Origin: Confluentibacter sediminis
GTDB taxonomy: Bacteria; Bacteroidota; Bacteroidia; Flavobacteriales; Flavobacteriaceae
Length of the DNA: 64,000 nucleotides
Assembly (NCBI RefSeq): GCF_003258355.1
Contig: NZ_QKPO01000001.1
Span: 345,717-409,716 of the forward strand
Direction of reading: 5' to 3'
The position numbers and the translations under genes are program-made. Below, piece by piece: positions 16,248-26,382 of this stretch (the first letter of the stretch is position 1; each line of letters starts with the position of its first letter). The notes under the pieces are model-generated. The model saw only the letters and a program-made list of their open reading frames with translations. It made no database searches and was not told the origin of the DNA.

Positions 16248-18389
16248 ATGGAAACAAGTAATAATAGCTTATCATTTAGTAGAAGATCTTTTATTAAAAC
16301 TGTTGGTTTATCTACTGGTGGGATTATGTTAGGGTTTACCTTATTTGAGGCGTGCAACCCTGATAGTAAGGTGATGATCGATCCCGAAACTTTAAATTAT
16401 AAGGATTTTAATGCTTTTATAAAAATTGCAGAGAATGGCATGGTAACCATTTATTCAAAAAATCCTGAAATAGGTCAGGGGGTTAAAACATCCATGCCTA
16501 TGTTAATTGCAGAAGAATTGGATGTGCCTTGGGAACATGTTTTGGTTAGGCAAGCTGATTTAGATACTAAAAATTTCAAAGGGCAAGTTGCTGGAGGTAG
16601 TCAGTCTATCAGATCGTCTTGGACGCCATTGCGACAAACCGGTGCCACTGCAAGGCAAATGCTTATTAATGCGGCTGCTATCAAGTGGGGCGTTGATGCG
16701 TCAGAATGTACTACAAACGAAGGTGTTATAGAAAATTCTAGAGGTGAAAAATTAGGATATGGTGAAATAGTTACAGAAGCTGCTTTACTGGAAATTCCAG
16801 ATAATGTTAAGCTTAAAAATCCAAAAGATTTTAAAATCATAGGAAAAGATATTAGGAATGTAGATATCGATAAAATTACTTCTGGTAAACCATTATTCGG
16901 ATTGGATTATAAAAAAGAAGGTATGGTCTATGCTGTGTCGTTGAGACCGCCGGCTTTTGGACAAAAACTAGTAAGTTTTGATGCTACTGAAGCAAAAAAT
17001 GTTCCTGGGGTTATAGATGTATTTCAATTTGGAGATAAAATAGCTGTTTTAGGAAACAATACTTGGGCAGCTATGTCTGGCAAGAACGCATTAATAGCTG
17101 AATGGAGTTCAGATGAAACCTTGATGAGTTCGGAAGACCATGATGTAGAGCTTGAAAAGTTATTGGATTCAGATAAATTAAAAGAAGTTAGGTCTGATGG
17201 TAATGTAAATATAGCAAAAATGAATGCGGATAAAGTGATTGAATACACGTATGAAGCACCCTTTTTACCACATAGCTGTATGGAGCCTATGAACTTTTTT
17301 GCTCATGTAACCGATGATAAAGTGGAGTTGGCTGGGCCCATTCAAACACCAGAAGGTACGGCTAGACAAGTTGCTGGATTGTTAAAAAGAGAGCCAGATG
17401 ATGTGCATTTGGTATTAACTAGAATAGGAGGTGGTTTTGGTAGACGTTTAATAGGTGATTACGCTTTAGAAGCTGCTGAAATATCCAACATATCAAAAAA
17501 ACCAGTAAAATTGGTTTACACTCGTGAAGATGATATGGCCGGAGGTTTTTATAGACCCATCGTAAAATATAAAATAAGTGCCGCTATAAAAGATAATAAA
17601 CTTATTGGTTATCATTTAAAAGAAGCTGCGGTTGGTAGTAGTATCAATAAATCGCGTGCAAGTTATTTTCCAGCGGGATGTGTTAAAAATTACAAAGTTG
17701 AGGCCGCACAATTACGAAGTGAAATTACCACGGGGCCTTGGCGCGCACCAGTTTGTAATTTTTTGGCAACGGCAGAACAAACATTTATTGATGAGTTGGC
17801 TGAAGAATTAAATCAAGATCCTGTAAAGTTGAGGTTGGAATTATTGGAAGTGGCAAAAAAGGACAAAAAAAATAAAATGGAATGGTCTCCAGAACGGATG
17901 CAAGCGGTTATTAAGTTAGCTGCTGAAAAGGCTAATTGGGGAAAATCTAAAAAAGGCGTGTACCAAGGTTTTAGTGCGTATTACAGTCATAATTCCCATG
18001 TTGCAGAGGTGGCAGAGGTTGTTTTAAAAGATGGAGTTCCGGTAGTAACCAAAGTGTATTGCGTGGTTGATTGTGGTGTGGTTGTTAATCCGTTAGGTGC
18101 TAAAAACCAATTAGAAGGTGGTATTATTGATGGTATAGGACACGCCATGTATGGTGAAATGCCATTTGTTAAAGGAAAGCCACAAAACTTAAATTATGGC
18201 GATTATCGTTTGATTAGAATGATGGAAACCCCAATTGTGGAAACTTATTTTATAGATAGTAATGAGGATCCAACAGGTTTAGGAGAACCTTCTTTACCTC
18301 CCGTTGGGGCGGCTGTTGCCAATGCTATAAAAGCAGCCACAGGCGAACGTTATAGAAAACAACCTTATACAAAATATATGGTATCGTAG
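16248..18389 (+). CDS. Mo hydroxylase large subunit (isoquinoline/aldehyde oxidoreductase, IorB-like), pair 1, Tat-exported
   Basis: ATG 16248 is preferred over TTG 16215, because it starts METSNNSLSFSRRSFIKTVG, a clean twin-arginine signal, and the longer version overlaps the small-subunit gene. The ~713-residue protein carries molybdopterin-binding stretches GGGFGRRLIGDYALEAAEIS, TGPWRAP (NFLATAEQ) and VDCGVVVNPLGAKNQLEGG. PTGLGEPSLPP contains the conserved catalytic Glu of xanthine-oxidase-family enzymes. LFEAC near residue 38 may be a lipobox. It probably oxidises an aldehyde or N-heterocycle in the periplasm. The substrate is unknown. Confidence 0.9.
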   Translation: METSNNSLSFSRRSFIKTVGLSTGGIMLGFTLFEACNPDSKVMIDPETLNYKDFNAFIKIAENGMVTIYSKNPEIGQGVKTSMPMLIAEELDVPWEHVLVRQADLDTKNFKGQVAGGSQSIRSSWTPLRQTGATARQMLINAAAIKWGVDASECTTNEGVIENSRGEKLGYGEIVTEAALLEIPDNVKLKNPKDFKIIGKDIRNVDIDKITSGKPLFGLDYKKEGMVYAVSLRPPAFGQKLVSFDATEAKNVPGVIDVFQFGDKIAVLGNNTWAAMSGKNALIAEWSSDETLMSSEDHDVELEKLLDSDKLKEVRSDGNVNIAKMNADKVIEYTYEAPFLPHSCMEPMNFFAHVTDDKVELAGPIQTPEGTARQVAGLLKREPDDVHLVLTRIGGGFGRRLIGDYALEAAEISNISKKPVKLVYTREDDMAGGFYRPIVKYKISAAIKDNKLIGYHLKEAAVGSSINKSRASYFPAGCVKNYKVEAAQLRSEITTGPWRAPVCNFLATAEQTFIDELAEELNQDPVKLRLELLEVAKKDKKNKMEWSPERMQAVIKLAAEKANWGKSKKGVYQGFSAYYSHNSHVAEVAEVVLKDGVPVVTKVYCVVDCGVVVNPLGAKNQLEGGIIDGIGHAMYGEMPFVKGKPQNLNYGDYRLIRMMETPIVETYFIDSNEDPTGLGEPSLPPVGAAVANAIKAATGERYRKQPYTKYMVS

Positions 18390-18510
18390 GTTGTGATACA
18401 TAAGAAATATGAGGGATTTATAGATGGTAAAATATATACCAAAATGAATATCAGTATCTTATGTTTGTTGAAGCCTCTAAAATAATGTGCCAATAATTTT
18501 ATAATCATCA

Positions 18511-18536
18511 CCTTTTTTGTACATTTAAAAGCTATG
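18511..18536 (+). promoter_or_regulatory. Shared upstream element of Mo-hydroxylase pair 2
   Basis: This is the second copy of the element at 15695-15721, at nearly the same distance from the small-subunit start codon. The rest of 18390-18588 holds no recognised feature. Confidence 0.4.
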
Positions 18537-18588
18537 CATTTAAATCTATAGATTTGGACTCATTTATAACTTCAACTAAATAAATATT

Positions 18589-19044
18589 ATGCCAACATTC
18601 AATTTAAAAATTAATAATGAAAAGCACACCGTTGAGGTGGATGCCGATACACCACTTTTATGGGTGCTAAGAGATTCTTTAGGTTTTGTAGGTACTAAAT
18701 ATGGTTGTGGTATTGGGCAATGTGGAGCCTGTACTGTACATGTGGAAGGAACTGCCACACGCAGTTGTTTACTTCAAGTATCTCAAGCTGAAGGTGTAAA
18801 TATTACGACTATTGAAGGTCTTTCTGAGAACGGGGATCATCCGGTTCAAAAAGCATGGTTGGAGCATGATGTTCCGCAATGTGGTTATTGTCAAGCGGGA
18901 CAAATTATGACGGCATCGGCATTATTAAATAACAATCCAAATCCGTCTGATGAGGATATTGAATCTGCCATGAATGGAAATATTTGCAGATGTGGCACCT
19001 ATGTAAGAATTAAAGAAGCTGTGAAAACAGCAGCTAAACTTTAA
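18589..19044 (+). CDS. Mo hydroxylase small subunit (IorA-like), pair 2
   Basis: This 151-residue protein carries two [2Fe-2S] clusters. It has the same cysteine arrangement as the first copy: C40 ... CGAC ... RSC for the ferredoxin-like cluster, and PQCGYC ... NICRCGTY for the helical one. Most positions agree with the protein at 15776, indicating a local duplication followed by divergence. The gap to its large subunit is 12 bp. Confidence 0.92.
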   Translation: MPTFNLKINNEKHTVEVDADTPLLWVLRDSLGFVGTKYGCGIGQCGACTVHVEGTATRSCLLQVSQAEGVNITTIEGLSENGDHPVQKAWLEHDVPQCGYCQAGQIMTASALLNNNPNPSDEDIESAMNGNICRCGTYVRIKEAVKTAAKL

Positions 19045-19056
19045 AAGCCAGAAATC

Positions 19057-21252
19057 ATGACAAAAATACAAACACAATACAATCGTCGTTCATTTTTAAA
19101 GGTTTCGGCTGCTGCAGGTGGTGGCATGCTTATAGGTTTTAGCTGGCTAACAGGATGTATTAGTTCAGAAGCAGAGCCTAAAGAATTGGCAATACCAAAA
19201 GAATGGTTTGAGATAAACGGATACATAAAAATTGGTGATACGGGTATGGTGACCATATACTCACCAAACCCTGAAATTGGTCAGAATATCAGAACATCTA
19301 TGCCCATGATTGTTGCAGAAGAATTAGATGTCAACTGGGAAAATGTAGTGGTCGAGCAGGCACCGTTAAATACGGGGTTTTATCAAAATCAATTCGCGGG
19401 AGGAAGTTTATCCATTCGGTTGAGTTGGAATGCACTTAGAATGGCAGGAGCTACTGCAAGAAGAATGTTATTGGAAGCTGCTGCAAAAGAATGGAATCTA
19501 ACGATTTCAGATTTAACGGTTGATAAAGGTGTTATTAAAGAAATCAATGGAGAAAGAAGCATTGGATATGGTGAAATAGCCTCGAAAGCGGTTGGTATTG
19601 AAGTTCCTAAAGAAGTGGAACTTAAAGAGATTAAAGATTTTAAATTGATATCAACAAGTGTCAAAAATGTTGATGGTAAAAAAATTGTAACAGGAAAACC
19701 TTTATTTGGGTTGGATTTTCAAAGAGAAGGAATGCAATTTGCGATGATACAACATCCACCAGCTTTTGGAATGAAAATAAAGGATTTTAATGAGGAAGAA
19801 ATAAAAAGTATGCCAGGGGTAAAAGATGCTTTTATTATTGATACTACCATAGAAAAACCTGGAGGTTTTGATGAAAGAGGTTTTCAAGAGCTCATAGCCA
19901 TAGTAGGTGATTCAACATGGCAACTGATGAAAGCTAAAAAAGCCATTAAAGCAAATTGGGAAGTTGTGAGTGAATTGGAAAATTCTGAAATGCACATGAG
20001 TCGCATGGAAAAAGCTTTGGAATCTGGTAAATTTAAAGAAGAGAGAAAAGATGGTGATGTCGATTCTGCATTTAAGAAGGCAGCCAAAGTCATCGAGCGT
20101 ACTTATTCCGCGCCTTTTATAGCTCATAATACTATGGAACCCATGAATTTCTTTGCAAATGTCACAGAAAATTCAGCTGAATTAATAGGGCCGACCCAAA
20201 TGCCAAATGCTCTGGAGGGCTCTGTTGCTCAATTACTGAATATGCCTATTGAAAACATCACCGTAAATATGACCAGAATGGGAGGTGGATTTGGTAGAAG
20301 ACTCTACCAACATTTCGGTTTGGAAGCAGCTGCCATTTCCAAAAAGGTGGGTGGACCCATAAAACTTGTTTATACAAGAGAAGATGATATGAGCCAAGGA
20401 ACATACAGACCTACATATATTTCTAGATATAAAGCTGGTTTGGACGAAAATAACAACCTAATTGCTTTTTCTGTGAAAGGAACAGGCTTACCAGAAAGTG
20501 CCGTGTTTCCTAACCGTTTCCCCGCAGGAGCCGTAGACAATTATTCAGCTGGAAGTTATGCAGAAGAAACGAATATAACAACAGGAGCATGGCGAGCACC
20601 AAGGTCTAACTTTACGGCAGGTGCGGAACAAGCGTTTCTTGATGAAGTTGCAGAATTAGCAGGAAAAGACCCTATTGATTTTCGATTGGAATTATTCGAT
20701 CGTGCTATAAACAATCCAGTTGGTGACAAATATGAGTATGAAGCAGAGCGTTATGCAGGTGTCTTAAAATTAGTCAAGGAAAAATCGAATTGGGGAGAAA
20801 CAAAACCAGGAGTTCACCGTGGTGTGGCAGCTTATTTTTGTCATTCTACCTATGTAGCTGAAGTAATTGATATGGTTATGGAAGACAATAAACCAAAAAT
20901 AAAAAATGTTTGGTGTGCAGTGGACTGTGGGATTTTAGTAAACCCTGATGCTGCAGAAAATATTATTCAAGGTGGGGTTATTGACGGTATTGGCCATGCT
21001 ATGTACAGTCAATTAACATTTACGGATGGAGCACCAAACGAAATGAATTTTGATAGATATCAATTAATTCGACATTCGCAAGCACCAGAAAAAATAGAGG
21101 TTTTCTTTGTTAAAAATGAAATTGCACCAACTGGATTGGGTGAGCCTGGCTTACCACCAGCTATTGGAGCATTGGCTAATGCGTTGTATGGGGTTACAGG
21201 TCAACGATATTACAATCAGCCATTTACAACGTATAAGCCACTTATAGGTTAG
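19057..21252 (+). CDS. Mo hydroxylase large subunit (IorB-like), pair 2, Tat-exported lipoprotein-like
   Basis: This 731-residue protein starts with a twin-arginine signal (NRRSFLKVSAAAGGGMLIGF) and then LTGC, a plausible lipobox. Cofactor motifs are GGGFGRRLYQHFGLEAAAIS, TGAWRAPRSNFTAGAEQ, VDCGILVNPDAAENIIQGG and PTGLGEPGLPP with the catalytic Glu. An extra segment near residues 260-280 (IEKPGGFDERGFQELIAI) is absent from pair 1, so the substrates may differ. It is followed by a strong terminator at 21271. Confidence 0.9.
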   Translation: MTKIQTQYNRRSFLKVSAAAGGGMLIGFSWLTGCISSEAEPKELAIPKEWFEINGYIKIGDTGMVTIYSPNPEIGQNIRTSMPMIVAEELDVNWENVVVEQAPLNTGFYQNQFAGGSLSIRLSWNALRMAGATARRMLLEAAAKEWNLTISDLTVDKGVIKEINGERSIGYGEIASKAVGIEVPKEVELKEIKDFKLISTSVKNVDGKKIVTGKPLFGLDFQREGMQFAMIQHPPAFGMKIKDFNEEEIKSMPGVKDAFIIDTTIEKPGGFDERGFQELIAIVGDSTWQLMKAKKAIKANWEVVSELENSEMHMSRMEKALESGKFKEERKDGDVDSAFKKAAKVIERTYSAPFIAHNTMEPMNFFANVTENSAELIGPTQMPNALEGSVAQLLNMPIENITVNMTRMGGGFGRRLYQHFGLEAAAISKKVGGPIKLVYTREDDMSQGTYRPTYISRYKAGLDENNNLIAFSVKGTGLPESAVFPNRFPAGAVDNYSAGSYAEETNITTGAWRAPRSNFTAGAEQAFLDEVAELAGKDPIDFRLELFDRAINNPVGDKYEYEAERYAGVLKLVKEKSNWGETKPGVHRGVAAYFCHSTYVAEVIDMVMEDNKPKIKNVWCAVDCGILVNPDAAENIIQGGVIDGIGHAMYSQLTFTDGAPNEMNFDRYQLIRHSQAPEKIEVFFVKNEIAPTGLGEPGLPPAIGALANALYGVTGQRYYNQPFTTYKPLIG

Positions 21253-21270
21253 ATTTTTGTTATGGTGACA

Positions 21271-21307
21271 AACCCAACTAAATCTATTGTTAGTTTAGTT
21301 GGGTTTT
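21271..21307 (+). terminator. Rho-independent terminator after Mo-hydroxylase pair 2
   Basis: A 12-bp stem pairs AACCCAACTAAA with TTTAGTTGGGTT around an 11-base loop and is followed by TTTTA. It separates the hydroxylase genes from xdhC. Confidence 0.85.
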
Positions 21308-21343
21308 TACTTTTATTTATAGTATTATTTAGAATTTTATAAC

Positions 21344-22363
21344 ATGACTCACGAGTTTAAGGAAATAGTTCAAAATGGATTAGTAGCTCAAAAGCAAGGA
21401 TTAAAATCGGTTTTAGCTACTGTGGTTGCTTTAGACGGTTCGTCTTACCGCAGACCAGGAGTTAGAATGTTAATTATTGAAAATCATGAAATGGTTGGTG
21501 CTGTGAGTGGCGGTTGTGTTGAAAAGGAAATTCTATTGCGATCACAAACTGTTTTTAAGTCGGGTGAATCTAAAATGATGACTTATGATGGTAGATACCG
21601 ATTAGGTTGTGAAGGTGTTTTATATATATTGTTGGAATTATTTCAACCTGAAGATATTTTTGAAAAGGCTTTTTTTGAATGTATTAAAAAAAGACAACCT
21701 TTTGAAATTCAGTCCTATTATACCAAAAAAGAAGGAGTTATTTTAGGCTTGGGGTCGTTTGTAAAATTAAATGATGAAATGTTCTCTTTAGGGAATCATT
21801 CCAAAGAAATAAATAAAACCCTTTCTATATTTAACCAAACCTTGTCAGCTTGTTCTAAATTGGTTATTATTGGTGCAGAGCATGATGCCGTTCAGCTTTG
21901 TAAATACGCAGCCTTAACAGGTTGGGAAGTCACTATTGTTGCTGGAGCTAAAGAAGCTAAAACGATTGGTGATTTCCAAGGAGCTTCAAGTTTTTATGCC
22001 GTTACACCAGAAGAAATCAATATAGAATCTATTGATAATCAAACAGCAATTGTTTTGATGACGCATAGTTTTGCCAACGATTTACGATTTTTAGTAGCAT
22101 TAAAAGAGACCCATCCTAATTACATTGGCGTATTGGGGCCGACCAAACGGCGGGAAGATTTATTAAATCAATTCTTGGAATATTGCCCAGATATTGAAGA
22201 TGATTTCTTAGAACGAATTTACGGACCAGCAGGGATTGATATCGGATCTGAAACACCTCAAGAAATAGCCATTTCCATTATGGCAGAAATTTTAGCTGTT
22301 ACCAGAAAAAGAGACACGATATCCTTAAGTAAAAAAACGGGACGAATTCACTCCAACTTATAG
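21344..22363 (+). CDS. XdhC/CoxI family Mo-hydroxylase maturation factor
   Basis: This 339-residue protein has an N-terminal XdhC/CoxI domain (DGSSYRRPGVRMLI, SGGCVEKEIL, YRLGCEGVLYILLE) and a C-terminal Rossmann-like domain (LVIIGAEHDAVQLCKYAA, VLMTHSF, YIGVLGPTKRREDLL, ERIYGPAGIDIGSETPQEIAISIMAEI). XdhC binds the molybdenum cofactor, protects its sulfurated form and delivers it to xanthine-oxidase-family apoenzymes. The two hydroxylases upstream are its obvious clients. It is probably co-transcribed with the next two genes (gaps of 7 and 2 bp). Confidence 0.93.
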   Translation: MTHEFKEIVQNGLVAQKQGLKSVLATVVALDGSSYRRPGVRMLIIENHEMVGAVSGGCVEKEILLRSQTVFKSGESKMMTYDGRYRLGCEGVLYILLELFQPEDIFEKAFFECIKKRQPFEIQSYYTKKEGVILGLGSFVKLNDEMFSLGNHSKEINKTLSIFNQTLSACSKLVIIGAEHDAVQLCKYAALTGWEVTIVAGAKEAKTIGDFQGASSFYAVTPEEINIESIDNQTAIVLMTHSFANDLRFLVALKETHPNYIGVLGPTKRREDLLNQFLEYCPDIEDDFLERIYGPAGIDIGSETPQEIAISIMAEILAVTRKRDTISLSKKTGRIHSNL

Positions 22364-22370
22364 TTCTAGA

Positions 22371-22988
22371 ATGGCTGGTTCTAAATCAAACATTCCCATT
22401 GTCATATTAGCTGCTGGTGCCTCCAATCGGATGGGGGAGCCCAAGCAATTATTAAAATGGGGCGATTCTACCTTGATTAATCATGCCGTCCATGTAGCAA
22501 GGAAAGCAGACGCTAAGGATGTTATCGTCGTTTTAGGTGCTAATTTTGAATTAATCCATAAAACCATGGAAACTTCAAAAGTCATTGTTTTAAATAACTA
22601 TCATTGGAAGATGGGATTGGGTAAATCCATTGCGGTCGCTGTTGAATATCTTCAAAAGTCGAAACAACATATAGATGGTGTTCTTATAAGCTTGTGCGAT
22701 CAACCATTTATTTCCAGTGATTTTTTGAAATCAATGGTATCAAAGTTTCAACCGAATAAAAATCAAATTGTAGCGACGTCTTATAAAAATGCTAAAGTAG
22801 GTGTTCCGGTACTTTTTGATAAAGCCTATTTTAATGAATTGTTACTGCTGAATGACGATCAAGGTGCAAAAAGAATTCTTGAAGTCCATCAACCTAACGT
22901 CCAAATATTAAAACCTCCAACAGAAAATATGGATTTGGATACCAAAGAAGATTATATTAATTTGTATCAATCAAATTTTAAAAATTAA
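22371..22988 (+). CDS. MocA-like molybdopterin nucleotidyltransferase
   Basis: This 205-residue NTP transferase has ILAAGASNRMGEPKQLLKWG at the N-terminus (nucleotide-binding LxxGxSxRxGxxK), VVLGANFELI and LISLCDQPFIS (metal-binding Asp). MocA attaches CMP to the molybdenum cofactor, giving the cytosine dinucleotide used by xanthine-oxidase-type enzymes. Its position between xdhC and the hydroxylases supports that reading over a MobA role, and mobA itself is at 29531. Specificity for CTP is inferred. Confidence 0.88.
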   Translation: MAGSKSNIPIVILAAGASNRMGEPKQLLKWGDSTLINHAVHVARKADAKDVIVVLGANFELIHKTMETSKVIVLNNYHWKMGLGKSIAVAVEYLQKSKQHIDGVLISLCDQPFISSDFLKSMVSKFQPNKNQIVATSYKNAKVGVPVLFDKAYFNELLLLNDDQGAKRILEVHQPNVQILKPPTENMDLDTKEDYINLYQSNFKN

Positions 22989-22990
22989 CT

Positions 22991-25288
22991 ATGGGTTCTT
23001 CCGCTGAAAAAAAAGCACAAACGCCAGAAGTATTTACAGATTTAAAAATTAAAGAACCTTCAAACGGCAGTGTTGGTTTACCTGCTTTAAAATCGTCTGT
23101 GGGTTATATTTTAAAATATACAAATCCTTTGGATGCTATAAAAGCCTCGCTTAAAATGAATCAAAAAGGGGGATTCGATTGTCCTGGTTGTGCCTGGCCT
23201 GACCCCGATGATGAGCGTTCATCTGTAGGTGAATATTGCGAAAATGGTATAAAAGCCATGACCGAAGAAATGCAGAATAAACTTATTAATAGAGATTTTT
23301 TTGCAACACATTCTGTAGATGAATTAGCAAAATTATCAGATTTTGAAATTGGTAAATCGGGTAGGCTTTCAGAACCCATGTATTTAGCAAAAGGAGCAAC
23401 GCATTATCAACCCATTTCTTGGGAAGAAGCTTTTAATAAAGTAGGAAGTCATTTGAATGCTTTACAAAGTCCAGACGAGGCGGTTTTTTACACATCTGGA
23501 AGAACGACTAATGAAGCAGCCTTTTTATATCAATTATTTGTTCGGGAATTTGGAACAACCAATTTGCCAGATTGTTCTAATATGTGCCACGAAGCAAGTG
23601 GGAGTGCATTATCTGAAACATTGGGAATTGGTAAAGGTTCGGTCACTTTAGACGATTTATATAAAGCGGAATTGGTTATAGTTGTTGGGCAAAATCCAGG
23701 AACAAACCACCCTAGAATGTTATCCGCTCTAGAAAAATGTAAAAAGAACGGCGGAAGCATCATGGCTATAAATCCGTTGCCAGAAGCCGGATTAATTAGT
23801 TTTACAGATCCTCAAAGTCCGATGAGGTTATTAATGGGGGGCACTAAATTGTCAGATGTTCATGTGCCCATCACCATTAACGGAGATGTTGCTTTTTTTA
23901 AAGCATTATTACTGAAATTGATAGAAAAAGAAGAAGAAATAGGGGGAGTGTTTGATGTAGAGTTCATAAAAAACTATACCCATGGATTTGATGATTTTAT
24001 AACTGATATAAAAACTTATGATTTTGAAGATTGCTTAAAAGCTTCAGGAATCACAAAAGATACTTTTGATGAGGCTTTTAATTTAATTCTGAATAAGAAT
24101 AATATTATTATTTGTTGGGCCATGGGATTAACCCAACATGAAAATGCTGTGGATAATATTCGGGAATTGGTTAATTTATTATTGTTAAAAGGAAGTATTG
24201 GTAAAGAAGGTGCAGGTACATGTCCAGTTAGAGGGCATTCGAATGTGCAAGGCGATAGAACGGTTGGTATTTGGGAATCTGCACCACAAGCTTTTTTAGA
24301 TAAAATTGAAAACAAATACGGATTTAAGCCTAAATCCGAACATGGTTACTCTGTCATTGATGCTATTAAAGCCATGTATGAAGATAAAGTTAAAGTGTTT
24401 TTTGGTATGGGAGGCAATTTTATTTCAGCTGTGCCAGATACAAATTATTCAGCTATGGGTATGGCTAAATGCGATTTAACAGTTCATGTCAGTACAAAAT
24501 TAAATCGGTCTCATTTAGTAACAGGTAAAGAAGCGCTTATCTTACCGTGTTTAGGGCGTTCAGAAAAAGATTATCAAAAGACGGGCATACAAATGCAAAG
24601 TGTGGAGAACTCCATGGGTATTGTCTCTTCTACCAAAGGTGTTTTAGAACCTTGTTCAGATGATTTATTGAGTGAAGTTGCTGTGGTTTGTGGTGTTGCT
24701 CATGCGACTTTAAAGGACAGGACTAAAATAGACTGGCTTGCTTATAAAGATGATTATAATTTGGTTCGTGATGATATTCAGGAAGTTGTGGATGGTTTTG
24801 AAGACTATAATAAACGATTGAAACAATCCTCAAGTTTTTATTTGCCAAACGGTGCGAGAGAACGACAATTTAAAACCAAGACCGGAAAAGCCCATTTTAC
24901 CATTAATAAACTTCCAAAATGGACACTTAAAGATAAAGAATTGATTATGATGACCATACGCAGTCACGATCAATTCAATACCACTATTTATGGTTTGGAT
25001 GATAGATATAGGGGCATTTTTAATGAAAGACGCGTCATATTTATGAATCGAGATGATATGAAAGCCAGAAACTTACAAGAACAGCAAGTGGTGAATTTAC
25101 AGTCCGAATTTAACGGTGTTATTAGAAAAGCACATCAATTTAAAGTTGTTGGATATGATATTCCCAAAAACTGTTGTGCCACCTATTTTCCTGAAACGAA
25201 TGTATTGGTTCCGCTAGATAGTTTTGCACATACAGCTAAAACTCCAGCTTCCAAAAGTGTTATTATAACTGTTGAAGTGGCAAATTGA
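22991..25288 (+). CDS. FdhF/YdeP family molybdopterin oxidoreductase
   Basis: This 765-residue oxidoreductase belongs to the DMSO-reductase superfamily. Motifs are GGFDCPGCAWPDPDD (the family's N-terminal signature), WEEAFNKVGSHL, FYTSGRTTNEAAFLYQLFVR, NMCHEASGSALSETLGIGKG, VVGQNPGTNHPRML and a C-terminal domain with NKLPKWTLKDKELIMMTIRSHDQFNTT. Bacteroidota members are annotated as formate-dehydrogenase-like (FdhF/YdeP), but their reaction is not established and formate oxidation should not be assumed. There is no Tat signal, so it is probably cytoplasmic. It ends 8 bp from the convergent moaA. Confidence 0.88.
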   Translation: MGSSAEKKAQTPEVFTDLKIKEPSNGSVGLPALKSSVGYILKYTNPLDAIKASLKMNQKGGFDCPGCAWPDPDDERSSVGEYCENGIKAMTEEMQNKLINRDFFATHSVDELAKLSDFEIGKSGRLSEPMYLAKGATHYQPISWEEAFNKVGSHLNALQSPDEAVFYTSGRTTNEAAFLYQLFVREFGTTNLPDCSNMCHEASGSALSETLGIGKGSVTLDDLYKAELVIVVGQNPGTNHPRMLSALEKCKKNGGSIMAINPLPEAGLISFTDPQSPMRLLMGGTKLSDVHVPITINGDVAFFKALLLKLIEKEEEIGGVFDVEFIKNYTHGFDDFITDIKTYDFEDCLKASGITKDTFDEAFNLILNKNNIIICWAMGLTQHENAVDNIRELVNLLLLKGSIGKEGAGTCPVRGHSNVQGDRTVGIWESAPQAFLDKIENKYGFKPKSEHGYSVIDAIKAMYEDKVKVFFGMGGNFISAVPDTNYSAMGMAKCDLTVHVSTKLNRSHLVTGKEALILPCLGRSEKDYQKTGIQMQSVENSMGIVSSTKGVLEPCSDDLLSEVAVVCGVAHATLKDRTKIDWLAYKDDYNLVRDDIQEVVDGFEDYNKRLKQSSSFYLPNGARERQFKTKTGKAHFTINKLPKWTLKDKELIMMTIRSHDQFNTTIYGLDDRYRGIFNERRVIFMNRDDMKARNLQEQQVVNLQSEFNGVIRKAHQFKVVGYDIPKNCCATYFPETNVLVPLDSFAHTAKTPASKSVIITVEVAN

Positions 25289-25296
25289 TTTTAAAA

Positions 25297-26304
25297 TCAG
25301 CCACCAATAGTAATCATACTGCGGTTATTATTATGAAGTTTTGGTTCTTGGAGTTTCTCCAAAGTATCCATACCCCCTCTAATTTTAAACTTGGCTTTTA
25401 CAGCTTTTTCAATAATGGGTTCTATAGATTTTCCTTCGCGAAGTGTCGTTAGTAAATCGGATTCCATTGCTGAAAACAAGCAGTTTTTTAATTGCCCGTT
25501 AGCTGTTAAACGCAGTCTGTTGCACGAATCACAAAACGGATTGGTGACGGAACTAATGATAGCAAAACTACCTTGATAGCCTGTTATTTTATAGTTTTTA
25601 GAGGTGTCGTTTGGTGCGTCTTGAATGCGTTCAATTTGGTCTTCGGTAAATGAATCATTCACATAATTCATAACCTCTTTATAAGATACCATTTTGCTCA
25701 TATCCCATTTATTGCCATCAAAGGGCATAAACTCAATAAAGCGTACAGAAATGGGTAAATCTTTAGTGAAATTGATAAAATCGATGATTTCATTATCGTT
25801 AAAATCTTTCATTAAGACAGCATTCACTTTCACATGAAACCCTTCCTTAATCAACAAGAAAATATTATTATAAACCCTTTCAAATTGGTCACGACGCGTA
25901 ATATGTTTAAACTTTTCGCGGTCTAAAGAATCTAAACTCACATTTATTTTCCTAACGTTGTTTGCTTTTAAAACATCAATAAATTGATCAATAATGATAG
26001 CGTTGGTGGTGATGGATAATTCCACAGGAAGCGTTGCCAATTTTTCTAAAATAACAGGAATGTCTTTTCGGATTAAAGGTTCACCACCTGTTAATCTTAT
26101 TTTGGTGACACCATGTTTTACGAAGGTTTTGGCTATTTCATAAATTTCCTCATACGTCATTAAATGACTTTTAGGTGATAACTGAATCCCTTCTTCTGGC
26201 ATACAATATGAGCAGCGTAAATTACAACGTTCAATTAATGAAATGCGTAAATAGGCATGATCTCTACCATGTGAATCTTGTAATATGTTTTTGTTTTCGC
26301 TCAT
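25297..26304 (-). CDS. moaA: GTP 3',8-cyclase (Moco step 1)
   Basis: This 335-residue radical-SAM enzyme converts GTP to 3',8-cyclo-7,8-dihydro-GTP. The N-terminal cluster is C27xxxC31xxC34 (ERCNLRCSYC), with TGGEPLIRKD. The C-terminal cluster is NPFCDSCNRLRLTANGQLKNCLFS, and the chain ends with the functional GG (SMITIGG). It is the last gene of the minus-strand cofactor operon. Family length is about 330 aa. Confidence 0.96.
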   Translation of the reverse strand: MSENKNILQDSHGRDHAYLRISLIERCNLRCSYCMPEEGIQLSPKSHLMTYEEIYEIAKTFVKHGVTKIRLTGGEPLIRKDIPVILEKLATLPVELSITTNAIIIDQFIDVLKANNVRKINVSLDSLDREKFKHITRRDQFERVYNNIFLLIKEGFHVKVNAVLMKDFNDNEIIDFINFTKDLPISVRFIEFMPFDGNKWDMSKMVSYKEVMNYVNDSFTEDQIERIQDAPNDTSKNYKITGYQGSFAIISSVTNPFCDSCNRLRLTANGQLKNCLFSAMESDLLTTLREGKSIEPIIEKAVKAKFKIRGGMDTLEKLQEPKLHNNNRSMITIGG

Positions 26305-26382
26305 TTCTTCACTAGGTTTAATTGTTGAATCGTTGCATTGTGTAAGTGATTAAACGACTTAACAATTCCACGAAAAAACATT

